DNA of 20,378 nucleotides from a virus. A model generated the notes under the pieces. That model was not told the DNA's origin. It did no database searches and saw nothing but the letters and a program-made list of their open reading frames with translations. A program made the translations under genes and the position numbers. The stretch is from positions 1-20,378 of IMG/VR virus record IMGVR_UViG_3300032116_001621; one strand, 5' to 3'. Below, one piece after another: positions 7,943 to 13,977 of this stretch (positions are counted from its first letter, which is position 1; the number at the start of each line of letters is the position of its first letter).

Positions 7943-9463
7943 TCATGCTGCCCAGGGCGAGAACTTAGGCCCGCTGGTCCCGTAATCGTCCCGCTTCTCT
8001 TCGTAGTGCTGCGGCCAGACGATCCTCAGATCCTCTTCGTAGATGCGGCTCAAGGCGTCCAGCATGTCGTCGTGACTTGCCACCGGAAACGCCTTGTATT
8101 CCTGCTCCACGAAGTCGAACACCAAGTCCCGCGTCAGCTTCTCGTAGTTCGTCCGGTGCAGGCTTTCCGGCAGATACCAGCGCCCCTGCTCGAAGTCGGG
8201 GATCAGCCGGCGTATCCGGTCGTTCTTGGGCATCTGCCCGCCGAGTTCCGTGATCTGGAAGCGGTAGTTCTCGCGGTTCTGCCGGTCGCGGATGTGCTCG
8301 ACATCCGCCATGGCGCCATATTTCTCGTAGCCCACGCCCATCGGCCTGTATTTGCGGTGCAGCGTGAACAGCGTATCCGCCCGCTCCGTCAGGTTGAGCC
8401 TGTCGCGGACGATGTCGATGACGTAAAAATTCCGGTCGTTTCCAAGTCCGACCACCCACATCGCCGTGTAGTCGCTGCCCTTCTTCTTCTCGCTGGCCGC
8501 GTCCACCAGGATATATCGGTTCATCGCCGCCCAATTGTCCGGGCGCCAGTATTTCAGCCAGTCGGCCTTGAAGCCCTGCGTGGCGTCGGCTACCGGGTTC
8601 TGTAGCATCTGGCACGCAAACGTGTACGGACCCATCTCCCGGCGCTTGGTGGCCAATAGTTCCGCCGGCATGTGGTATGGCTCACCGTCAACCTCGCCGT
8701 CCTTCGTGGCCGCGTAAATCCTCGGCGTCACAACGTCGCGGCGCATCATCTCGCCGTAGCTGTCCGCGAAGTGATACCGCGTGCCGATGTAGCGTGACGT
8801 TCCGCCCTGCGCCGTCAGGTTGCGCGATAGCTCCCAAGCCTCGGTCGTCTTGGCGATCTGCTCAGGCGTCGTCACCGACTCCCTGGTGACCGTGTCGTCG
8901 TACACCATGAGACGATAGTGCTTCGATGTCGGCTGGCCATCCACAAGGCCCCACGCCTCGACCGTGCCCTCTTTCGGGTTGCCCTTGCGCTTGACGATGA
9001 TGCCGTCGTCTTCCGACCACTTCGGCGCGTCTTTTTGCGGGTTCGCGTAAAGCACATCGGGAAACAGATCCTTCAGCAGCTCGTTGGCCTCGAACTCCCG
9101 CTTGATCTGCCGTAGAAACCCTTTCGCAATCGGCCTGGTGTGGCTGAAGATCCCGACGGTGATGTCAGGGTCTTTCAGGATGTCCTGTATCGTCAGGGCG
9201 AACGTGATGATCGTGGACTTGTAGTGTTCCCGCGCCCACAGGTCCAAATGACCATTCGGCGCTTCCTGGACCTCGCGGCACCGCTCAAAGCACCAGTCGT
9301 TGTCAGCGTCCTTGCGGCCCAAACCGTAGACCAGCAGGAAGAACAGATCCTCAGTGCACAGGTTCCGTAGGTGGCCGTTCCTCTCGGTCTCTAAGCACAT
9401 CTGCAAGCCAGTCAGCACTTTGAGATACGCCGATCTGTCCGGAATGAGTGTGCTTAACGTCAC
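7943..9463 (-). CDS. Terminase large subunit
   Basis: The 506-residue protein is the packaging motor ATPase and nuclease. A deviant Walker A reads WAREHYKST (residues 76-84). Walker B is RLMVYDD (184-190), with Asp189/Asp190 as acidic residues. A coupling-type motif, GTSRYIGTRYHFAD, follows at 221-234. The C-terminal RNase H-like nuclease has ILVDAASEKKKGSDYTAMWV (Asp321 and Asp331) and HDDMLDALSRIYEE (Asp466/Asp469), the expected metal-binding acids. The start is uncertain: GTG at 9463, with AAGGTGG upstream, gives a 113-base overlap with the small subunit gene. ATG at 9400 would shorten the overlap but has no clear Shine-Dalgarno. The length suits a terminase. The neighbours (small subunit upstream, portal downstream) agree. 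Confidence 0.93.
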   Translation of the reverse strand: MTLSTLIPDRSAYLKVLTGLQMCLETERNGHLRNLCTEDLFFLLVYGLGRKDADNDWCFERCREVQEAPNGHLDLWAREHYKSTIITFALTIQDILKDPDITVGIFSHTRPIAKGFLRQIKREFEANELLKDLFPDVLYANPQKDAPKWSEDDGIIVKRKGNPKEGTVEAWGLVDGQPTSKHYRLMVYDDTVTRESVTTPEQIAKTTEAWELSRNLTAQGGTSRYIGTRYHFADSYGEMMRRDVVTPRIYAATKDGEVDGEPYHMPAELLATKRREMGPYTFACQMLQNPVADATQGFKADWLKYWRPDNWAAMNRYILVDAASEKKKGSDYTAMWVVGLGNDRNFYVIDIVRDRLNLTERADTLFTLHRKYRPMGVGYEKYGAMADVEHIRDRQNRENYRFQITELGGQMPKNDRIRRLIPDFEQGRWYLPESLHRTNYEKLTRDLVFDFVEQEYKAFPVASHDDMLDALSRIYEEDLRIVWPQHYEEKRDDYGTSGPKFSPWAA

Positions 9464-9755
9464 CCGTCACCACCTTGCGTTCTGCGTAGATGTCTGGACG
9501 CCGCGACTTCAGCAGGAAGATCAGCAGCGTGTCGGATTTATCCTTTGCCCGCTCAAGGGCGATGTCCTCCAGAACGGTCGTGCCCCGGTCGATGCATCGC
9601 TCCCAGCTTTTGCGGAACACATCGTCCTGATCCCTCCAGCGGTAGACCGTCTTGCGGTCAACATCGGCCAGCTTTACCGCCTCGCTGACCGTGCTGCCCG
9701 ACTGTAGCGCCCGGAGAAACTGAACGCGCTTTTTGGTCGCGGCTTTTGCGTTCAC
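9351..9755 (-). CDS. Terminase small subunit
   Basis: The 134-residue protein has an N-terminal helix-turn-helix (residues ~8-45: RVQFLRALQSGSTVSEAVKLADVDRKTVYRWRDQDDVFRKSW), the layout of phage small terminase subunits that recognise the packaging site. Next comes an oligomerisation-type helix with TTVLEDIALERAKDKSDTLLIFLLKSRRPDIYAERK; the segment LLIFLLKSRRPD followed by Tyr is characteristic of this protein family. The C-terminal tail is polar. The start is GTG at 9755, overlapping the stop of a possible 17-codon frame as GTGA, with GAGGAA just before it at tight spacing. It lies directly upstream of, and overlaps, the large subunit gene. Confidence 0.88.
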   Translation of the reverse strand: MNAKAATKKRVQFLRALQSGSTVSEAVKLADVDRKTVYRWRDQDDVFRKSWERCIDRGTTVLEDIALERAKDKSDTLLIFLLKSRRPDIYAERKVVTGDVKHTHSGQIGVSQSADWLADVLRDREERPPTEPVH

Positions 9756-9805
9756 TTCCTCAGTTCCATGGGTTCCGACCCGCGCCCGCCATTCTTCTTG
9801 CCCAT
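9752..9805 (-). CDS. Possible 17-residue coupling microgene
   Basis: The peptide would be MGKKNGGRGSEPMELRK. Its ATG overlaps the stop of the upstream structural gene by one base (TGATG), and its TGA overlaps the terminase small subunit GTG (GTGA), so it fits exactly between two genes. Either it is a real translated leader that couples the genes, or it is a chance frame in a 49-base gap. The Lys/Gly-rich start resembles openings of some phage terminase small subunits, so a past frameshift fusing it to the next gene is also possible. Confidence 0.3.
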   Translation of the reverse strand: MGKKNGGRGSEPMELRK

Positions 9806-10431
9806 CAGACCCGCTCCACGATGTACAGTTTCAGCGTGCCAGAGGTGAACGCTGTCACGTTGAGGCGCACACCGTAAATCGGGGTGGTAATCGGCAGGAA
9901 GGTGTCCGCAGTCTTTGCGCTGCCGGCAGATTCAGTCCAGCCGACGAACGCATCATCCGCAGCGGTAAAGGTCAGCGGCTCCATCGCGTATTCCACGCTG
10001 AAGGTGCACGTACCGGAGATGTCCACCGCAACACCCGTGGCGAAGGTGGAGTAACGGTTCTTGACAGGGAACCATGCGGTTTTCAACAGGCCGGTCACAC
10101 CCGCCTCAACAGCCGCACCCGTTCCCGCGTCCACCGCGATCTGAGTGATGGTCTTGAAAAACGCTGTGCTGGATACCGTGCTGGCATTGACGCCCGTCAC
10201 CGTGCCTGTCTGGGCAACGCCGTACCTGTCCGTGCCGGTAATCGTAAACACACGGGCCGCGATGTTGGACCCCGAGTAGATCGACACCGGCTGGGGATCG
10301 GTAAGCGTCACGCTGCCGCCCGAGGCAAGCGCGCCCGTAATCGTCAGGTTGCCCGCGCCGCCTGGTGTCTGCGATGCGCTGATGCCGTCCCGGTCAAGGG
10401 CTGTCGGCGTGATTGTGGCCTGAAGACTCAT
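9805..10431 (-). CDS. Phage structural protein of unknown role (beta-rich)
   Basis: The 208-residue protein begins MSLQATITPTALDRDGISASQTPGG and consists of beta-strand-rich Thr/Val/Gly sequence, with GTDRYGVAQTGTVTGVNASTVSSTAFFKTITQIAVDAGTG in the middle. That segment, G-T-D-R-x-G followed by x-V-T-G-V-N-A-S-T-V, is a pattern I associate with uncharacterised virion proteins of podoviruses. No enzymatic motif, cysteine cluster or signal peptide is seen. The ATG at 10431 has GGAG eight bases upstream, and the gap to the preceding gene is three bases. It lies between small tail proteins and the terminase genes; a virion role is inferred from context. Confidence 0.75.
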   Translation of the reverse strand: MSLQATITPTALDRDGISASQTPGGAGNLTITGALASGGSVTLTDPQPVSIYSGSNIAARVFTITGTDRYGVAQTGTVTGVNASTVSSTAFFKTITQIAVDAGTGAAVEAGVTGLLKTAWFPVKNRYSTFATGVAVDISGTCTFSVEYAMEPLTFTAADDAFVGWTESAGSAKTADTFLPITTPIYGVRLNVTAFTSGTLKLYIVERV

Positions 10432-10434
10432 GGC

Positions 10435-10641
10435 TTACTCCACCCTCGGAATTGCGGTCCAGGTTGTTGACTGCGAGTTCTGATTGGTCCAGTCGGTCGT
10501 TACGCCGTTCTGCGCTGACCAGTTCGTCGTGACCGGCGACTGAGGCGTCCATGTTGCGATGTCACCCACAGCGCCAAAGCCTAGCAGGACCACGTTGGCG
10601 ATGGAGCCAGGCGTAAAACCCAGCGTTGCTATCGCCGTCAT
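10435..10641 (-). CDS. Small phage structural protein (Trp/Thr/Gln-rich repeats)
   Basis: The 68-residue protein has a hydrophobic Gly/Ala-rich first half (LGFTPGSIANVVLLGFGAVGDI). The second half repeats a short unit: TTNWSAQN, TTDWTNQN, STTWTAIP, i.e. T-x-W followed by polar residues with Gln-Asn, about every nine or ten residues. Such tryptophan-bearing repeats suggest a small beta-structured virion or tail-attached protein, but no family function is known to me. The ATG overlaps the stop of the fibre gene as ATGA. Confidence 0.7.
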   Translation of the reverse strand: MTAIATLGFTPGSIANVVLLGFGAVGDIATWTPQSPVTTNWSAQNGVTTDWTNQNSQSTTWTAIPRVE

Positions 10642-11591
10642 GTGGCGCGGGCCGAGCTGGTGGGCGTGGTGGCGCTGTCAATCGTGATGGTCGCCGCTGT
10701 CGTGCTGCCGTCAATCCTCTTGACGGTGATGGTTGTGCCGCTGATGGCGAAGTCGTACAGCCGCTGCATGGTCAGGAACTGCGCCTGCGCCAGTGTGGGG
10801 GCTGCGCCGTCCGTCGAGTAGCTTTCCGTCATCTGTGTGGTCAGGACCGCAGCGGCGATGCTGGCCGCGCTCGGGATGTCGCCCGTAGCCGCAGGAGCCG
10901 CCGGCAGGTTGTCGGTCTTGGCCTTGATTGCAGCAATTTCCGTGTCGAGATAGCCCGCGATGGTCGAGAGAGTGGCAGGCAGTGTCGTGCCGGTGTCCAC
11001 CAGGATGTCATCCACGATGCCGTCCACCGTCGCCAGAGCGGCAGCGGTGGCCAGCCCGCTCTGGATTTCCGCCACCGCGTCCGTGGCAATGGCAGCCGCA
11101 TCAATAGCGCCAGCGGCAAACTTGGCCGCAGTAATCGCGCCCGTCGCAATCGCGCCTGCGTTGATTGCGTTGTCGGCAATGGCATCCGCGTCGATGGCGT
11201 CCGTCGCAATCGCCGCTGCGGTAATCAGGCCCGCCGTGATCTCATCCGCGTGGACTTGCAACTTGTCCGCACCAAACATGGAATCCCACACGTTGGCGGG
11301 AACAACCATGAAGTTCCGCCATGCCGGGCAAGCGCCGCTCTCATTCACAGCGACAACCAGCGAGCCAAGGGTGTTGGTGTCGGTCGTATCGAGCGGCACG
11401 CCGTACCAGCCATTTTCCATGTGGGTGGCGCCGGTCGCGTTGTTGGTCTGCGCGAAGGCCCCGCCGTTCTTCGACAGGCGGATGTCAGCCTGCGAGATGG
11501 TCAGGGCCGTCTCTGCGGTCACGCCGTCCGTTGAATCCACGAATGGACCCACAGGCACCGTTACCGCCGTTGATTGCTTCAGCCAGGTCAT
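10638..11591 (-). CDS. Tail fibre-like protein with pentad repeats
   Basis: The 317-residue protein begins MTWLKQSTAVTVPVGPFVDSTDGVTAETALTISQADIRLSKNGG, a beta-rich N-terminal domain common in phage tail fibre and appendage proteins (residues ~1-110). A central stretch (residues ~117-175) repeats a five-residue unit ending in Ala-Ile: AAAIA, TDAID, ADAIA, DNAIN, AGAIA, TGAIT, AAKFA, AGAID and so on. A helical region with DTEIAAIKAKTDNLP and a C-terminal beta segment (TTITVKRIDGSTTAATITID) follow. The regular pentad suggests an elongated trimeric shaft. The gene sits between two other appendage genes with four-base ATGA overlaps on both sides. Confidence 0.8.
   Translation of the reverse strand: MTWLKQSTAVTVPVGPFVDSTDGVTAETALTISQADIRLSKNGGAFAQTNNATGATHMENGWYGVPLDTTDTNTLGSLVVAVNESGACPAWRNFMVVPANVWDSMFGADKLQVHADEITAGLITAAAIATDAIDADAIADNAINAGAIATGAITAAKFAAGAIDAAAIATDAVAEIQSGLATAAALATVDGIVDDILVDTGTTLPATLSTIAGYLDTEIAAIKAKTDNLPAAPAATGDIPSAASIAAAVLTTQMTESYSTDGAAPTLAQAQFLTMQRLYDFAISGTTITVKRIDGSTTAATITIDSATTPTSSARAT
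11067..11243 (-). repeat. Pentad-repeat region encoded in the fibre gene
   Basis: This covers codons ~117-175 of the fibre-like protein: about eleven or twelve in-frame five-codon units whose fourth and fifth positions are usually Ala-Ile, with Lys-Phe once and Ala-Val at the end. At DNA level the plus strand shows recurring GCAAT(C/G)GC and GCG-rich words. Such units expand and contract readily. Confidence 0.7.
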
Positions 11592-12280
11592 GAACGCATC
11601 ATCCTGTAGTGGTGGTCCTTGACGGCTAGAGCGGCGCCCGAGCCATCCAGTTCAAGAATGATGGCCGAACCACCAAGCGTGCCGCCGTAGGTGCTGCCCC
11701 ACGTTATGGTCGTGCCGGTAAACCCGCTGTCCCTGGTCGCCACCTCCACGCCTGTCGACGGTGTCGGTTGGCCGATATCGAGACGCTCCGTCCAGCTCGT
11801 CGGCGCGGTCATCGTTGCCGCGTTGCGACCGTTGAATACGGCGCCGATTGTCATGTTCCCGGTCAAGGCCGATGATGCAAATGTCGGCGCCGGAGTTGTA
11901 GCCGACGCCTCGTTTTCCACCTTCGCCGACTGCCGTACCGCAGTTGCCCCCGTTTTGGCCATGCCCGAAACGGCAATAATACCAATCGAGGTGGCGGTGT
12001 TGGACCCGGTCGCCGTCGTGATCGTATGCAGCACCGCGCTCGATACAAGCTGGTCTCGCACGTAAACCGCGCCGATGTCTGCCGATGTGTCCCAAAGAGC
12101 GGTATTGACCTGAGTATAGGTGCCGCCCTGGTCGTCGCTGACCGTGGCGGAGGTATTTGTGTTTGTGCTCGCGTTGTAGGCGACTACGAGAAGATCGCCA
12201 ACTGCCGGGGTTATGGCAGCAGTGCGGTTGCCAGTACCGGAAGTGCCGCCACCGGATGCTGCGGATGCGTAAGCCGCCAT
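11588..12280 (-). CDS. Tail or appendage structural protein
   Basis: The 230-residue, Thr/Ser/Ala/Gly-rich protein is almost entirely beta-type. It contains AVGDLLVVAYNASTNTNTSATVSDDQGGTYTQVN near the start, a pattern (G-D-L-L-V-V followed by S-D-x-x-G-x-x-Y) found in many phage tail-associated beta-sandwich domains. GSAIILELDGSG near the end looks like the closing strands of one domain. A short basic tail (KDHHYRMMRS) follows. The ATG at 12280 lies three bases after the stop of the spike gene, with only a weak Shine-Dalgarno, so coupling is likely. The end overlaps the fibre gene as ATGA. The exact function is unknown. Confidence 0.75.
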   Translation of the reverse strand: MAAYASAASGGGTSGTGNRTAAITPAVGDLLVVAYNASTNTNTSATVSDDQGGTYTQVNTALWDTSADIGAVYVRDQLVSSAVLHTITTATGSNTATSIGIIAVSGMAKTGATAVRQSAKVENEASATTPAPTFASSALTGNMTIGAVFNGRNAATMTAPTSWTERLDIGQPTPSTGVEVATRDSGFTGTTITWGSTYGGTLGGSAIILELDGSGAALAVKDHHYRMMRS

Positions 12281-12283
12281 CGT

Positions 12284-13426
12284 TTAAAACCCGAACGCTG
12301 CCGCTTCAGGACACGCCGCCATGTTGGCCTTGATGTTCGCCAGCGCCGGGTCGAGCATCTCAGCCACCAGGCGCGCCTCCAGCGCGGTGCGCTGCCATGG
12401 TCCGACCGTGCGGGCCAACGACGCCCGCAGGCCGGAACACGGCTCCACGGCCAGCCCAGGCGGCAGCTCGACGTTGATGCCTGGCACCACCAGCGCGTGC
12501 TGCGGATAGGCCGACCCGATGTTTGCCAGCCATGGCTTTGCAGCAAGCAGCGCGGGCGGGATGACATCGCCGCAGTCCTGATAGTAGATCGACGAACCGG
12601 CAATCGCGCTGCTCTCCTTGGCTGAGAACGCGCTGTTCTGCTTGTCGTTGCCGATGACCGTCTCGCATCCGATAAATGCCCAATGGCTAGGCGACTGCGG
12701 CTCGGTCGAGGAATAGAACTCGTAGGTCTTGTTGTTGTTCAGCGTGACGCAATTCACGAACGCGCCGGTCACGCCGTAGTGGATGGCCGGCGAGCGGTAA
12801 GAGTTGCTGGCCAGCAGGCAGCGGTAGAACAGGATGTCCTTGGAGTTGACGCCCAGCAACAATCCGGTCGAGTGGTCGCCCTCGGGATGCCCGGCAGCCT
12901 TCAGGCACTCGGCGAGGATGCACTCCTCGACAGTCACGCCGCGCACCGGGTAACTGGGCTTGTGCCAGAAATCCAGCAAACCGTCCACAGCCCACGCCAG
13001 CGTCAGGTTCCGCAGGACCACGTTCTCGATGGGGGCGGCACCCTGCGAGCCGATGGTGATGCAATCGCGGTCGTTCTTTGCTGGCCCGGTCGCACGGTCG
13101 CCTGGCAGCAGCCGCAGATGCCGCACCTCGACGTTGCCGCGCTCGATGGTCAGCTTGCCGCCGGTGATGCTCACCGGCGACGGCGCGGTCTCCCCGGCGA
13201 TGATGATCCCCGGATCGGTGATCTTGGTCGCGCCCTGCATGTTGGAGCCGTCAGGCTTGTAGCTCCAGTCGATGATACCGCCCACGGCGAACTTGATGAT
13301 CGCGCCGGGGTTGCTGTTCGGCATGCTGTGCAGGATGGTCCGCAACGTGCCCGTGCCCTCCGGCGCCAAGCTGGTTACGGTGTATTCTTGTGTCGGAACC
13401 CAGTTGGGTGTCGCACCTACGGGCAT
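12284..13426 (-). CDS. Pectate lyase-like beta-helix tail spike / depolymerase
   Basis: The 380-residue protein resembles the polysaccharide lyase family 1 beta-helix. GTLRTILHS and PGAIIKFAVGGII (residues ~25-52) form the first coil. IIIAGETAPSPVSITGGKLTI follows, then VEVRHLRLLPGD, RDCITI, IENVVLRNLTLAWAVDGLLDFW (residues ~133-154, the position of the D-x-x-D calcium-type motif), VTVEECILAECL and YRCLLASNSYRSPAIH (201-216, with Arg211-Ser-Pro where lyases have the catalytic Arg-x-Pro). No signal peptide is present. As the first gene of the virion operon it probably encodes a tail spike that degrades host surface polysaccharide. CGGAG precedes the ATG. Whether it is active, and its substrate, are inference. 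Confidence 0.82.
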   Translation of the reverse strand: MPVGATPNWVPTQEYTVTSLAPEGTGTLRTILHSMPNSNPGAIIKFAVGGIIDWSYKPDGSNMQGATKITDPGIIIAGETAPSPVSITGGKLTIERGNVEVRHLRLLPGDRATGPAKNDRDCITIGSQGAAPIENVVLRNLTLAWAVDGLLDFWHKPSYPVRGVTVEECILAECLKAAGHPEGDHSTGLLLGVNSKDILFYRCLLASNSYRSPAIHYGVTGAFVNCVTLNNNKTYEFYSSTEPQSPSHWAFIGCETVIGNDKQNSAFSAKESSAIAGSSIYYQDCGDVIPPALLAAKPWLANIGSAYPQHALVVPGINVELPPGLAVEPCSGLRASLARTVGPWQRTALEARLVAEMLDPALANIKANMAACPEAAAFGF

Positions 13427-13441
13427 GTAGACTCCGAACGC

Positions 13442-13468
13442 AAAAAAGGCCCGCCGAGGCGAGCCTTT
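13442..13468 (-). terminator. Intrinsic terminator or attenuator just before the spike gene
   Basis: On the minus strand AAAGGC-T-CGC-CTCG-GCG-G-GCCTTT folds into a six-pair plus three-pair stem with one internal mismatch, and the 3' arm runs into TTTTTT. This is a good Rho-independent terminator for leftward transcription. It ends 15 bases before the spike start codon, leaving room only for the ribosome binding site. On the plus strand the U-run is only three bases. Confidence 0.75.
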
Positions 13469-13489
13469 GGGAACTATGTCGAGAAAGAG

Positions 13490-13526
13490 AGAGGGGACAG
13501 CACCATGGCGATGGTGTGTCCCCTCT
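13490..13526. repeat. Long imperfect inverted repeat (16-17 base arms)
   Basis: The left arm (13490-13506) reads AGAGGGGACAGCACCAT and the right arm (13511-13526) reads ATGGTGTGTCCCCTCT. They pair over 16 positions with one bulged G, around the loop GGCG. On the plus strand it is followed by TTTCGTTTC, on the minus strand by CTCTTTCTC. It may be a bidirectional terminator, an operator or another structured RNA element. Confidence 0.7.
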
Positions 13527-13675
13527 TTCGTTTCCCGCGAACCCGGCGAGATAGTCCATCGCTCCGGGTGCGACGGGTAGAGACCTGCTACGGCCTCCGT
13601 CTCACAAACGAACCGTACAGCGTGGATTCCCGCCGTTCAAGAGCGATGGTCGCAACCGAACCATGAGGTATCATC
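13527..13675. other. Intergenic stretch upstream of the plus-strand small gene
   Basis: I see no convincing gene on either strand in this stretch beyond the leader of the plus-strand gene. It is the most likely place for promoters that drive the virion operon leftward and the small gene rightward, but no strong -35/-10 pair stands out. Confidence 0.5.
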
Positions 13676-13861
13676 ATGAAGATCGGACGCAACGCAGGCA
13701 CCGGGAAGTTCATCCCGGTCAAGGAAGCGCAGACCCGCAATGGGGAAGGCTGCGAGACCTCATTGCCTCATAAATCAAACGCACTCGATCCTCGGGCAAA
13801 TCAAACTCATCGTTGGTTGAGCACAACTCAGCCACACCCGCCTCGATCATCTCAGCGGTAA
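13676..13861 (+). CDS. Small plus-strand phage protein, probably with a replaced C-terminus
   Basis: The frame starts MKIGRNAGTGKFIPVKEAQTR and has 61 codons. GAGGT lies eight bases before the ATG. From memory, the first ~21 residues match the opening of a family of very short proteins (roughly 30-40 residues, G-R-x-x-x-T-G-x-F-x-x-V-x-x-A-x-x-R) found in proteobacteria and their prophages. That family usually continues with Arg-Pro-x-Thr-Thr and a Val-Glu-x-x-Lys end. Here the sequence after the Arg codon (about 13738) is unrelated, low in family character, and lies antisense to the 62-residue minus-strand gene. The simplest reading is a real gene whose 3' end was replaced by recombination. 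It is the only plus-strand gene I accept, and its function is unknown. Confidence 0.5.
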   Translation: MKIGRNAGTGKFIPVKEAQTRNGEGCETSLPHKSNALDPRANQTHRWLSTTQPHPPRSSQR

Positions 13862-13907
13862 TCTCGATCTCAGTGTCTGGAAGCGTCGGCCTGTCGGCCA
13901 TTTTCAT
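13719..13907 (-). CDS. Small acidic protein of unknown function
   Basis: The 62-residue protein begins MKMADRPTLPDTEIEITAEMIEAGVAELCSTNDEFDLPEDRVRLIYEAMRS. The shape I-T-x-E-M-I-E-A-G followed by R-V-x-x-I-Y-E-A-M is one I have seen in small uncharacterised phage and prophage proteins; no function is known. The last dozen residues (RSLPHCGSALP) lie antisense to the conserved part of the plus-strand small gene and may be foreign to the family. The ATG at 13907 overlaps the stop of a 17-codon frame as ATGA. It is the last gene of the early minus-strand group before the terminator. Confidence 0.65.
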   Translation of the reverse strand: MKMADRPTLPDTEIEITAEMIEAGVAELCSTNDEFDLPEDRVRLIYEAMRSRSLPHCGSALP

Positions 13908-13957
13908 ATCCCGGACGAGCCTTTGAGGGGCGCAGAAAGCGCCATTAGCAGCATCAT
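13904..13957 (-). CDS. Possible 17-residue leader microgene
   Basis: The peptide would be MMLLMALSAPLKGSSGI, hydrophobic at the start. GGGAGG lies about ten bases before the first of two adjacent ATG codons. The stop overlaps the next gene's ATG as ATGA. It contains a five-pair inverted repeat (GGCGC-TTTCT-GCGCC) within its frame. A leader that couples translation is plausible; chance is also plausible. Confidence 0.3.
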   Translation of the reverse strand: MMLLMALSAPLKGSSGI

Positions 13958-13977
13958 GCCATTCTCACCTCCCGCTG

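Noticed and set aside
13612-13640. A TTGAAC / TACGGT pair with 17-base spacing on the minus strand, a possible promoter for the virion operon.
   Set aside because: The -10 matches the consensus at only three of six positions and the host sigma factors are unknown; kept only as a place to look.
12683-13666. Long plus-strand open frame opposite the spike gene.
   Set aside because: It is the antisense of a well-supported beta-helix gene in GC-rich DNA, and its product is Arg/Gly/Val-rich with no domain character.
13560-13675. Possible tRNA or attachment site in the hinge.
   Set aside because: No T-arm GGTTC-A-A-C/T pattern, anticodon stem or CCA-proximal pairing could be built, and no integrase gene is present in the window.
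13929-13943. Inverted repeat GGCGC-AGAAA-GCGCC as a terminator.
   Set aside because: The stem is five pairs and no U-run follows on either strand; it lies within a possible short coding frame.
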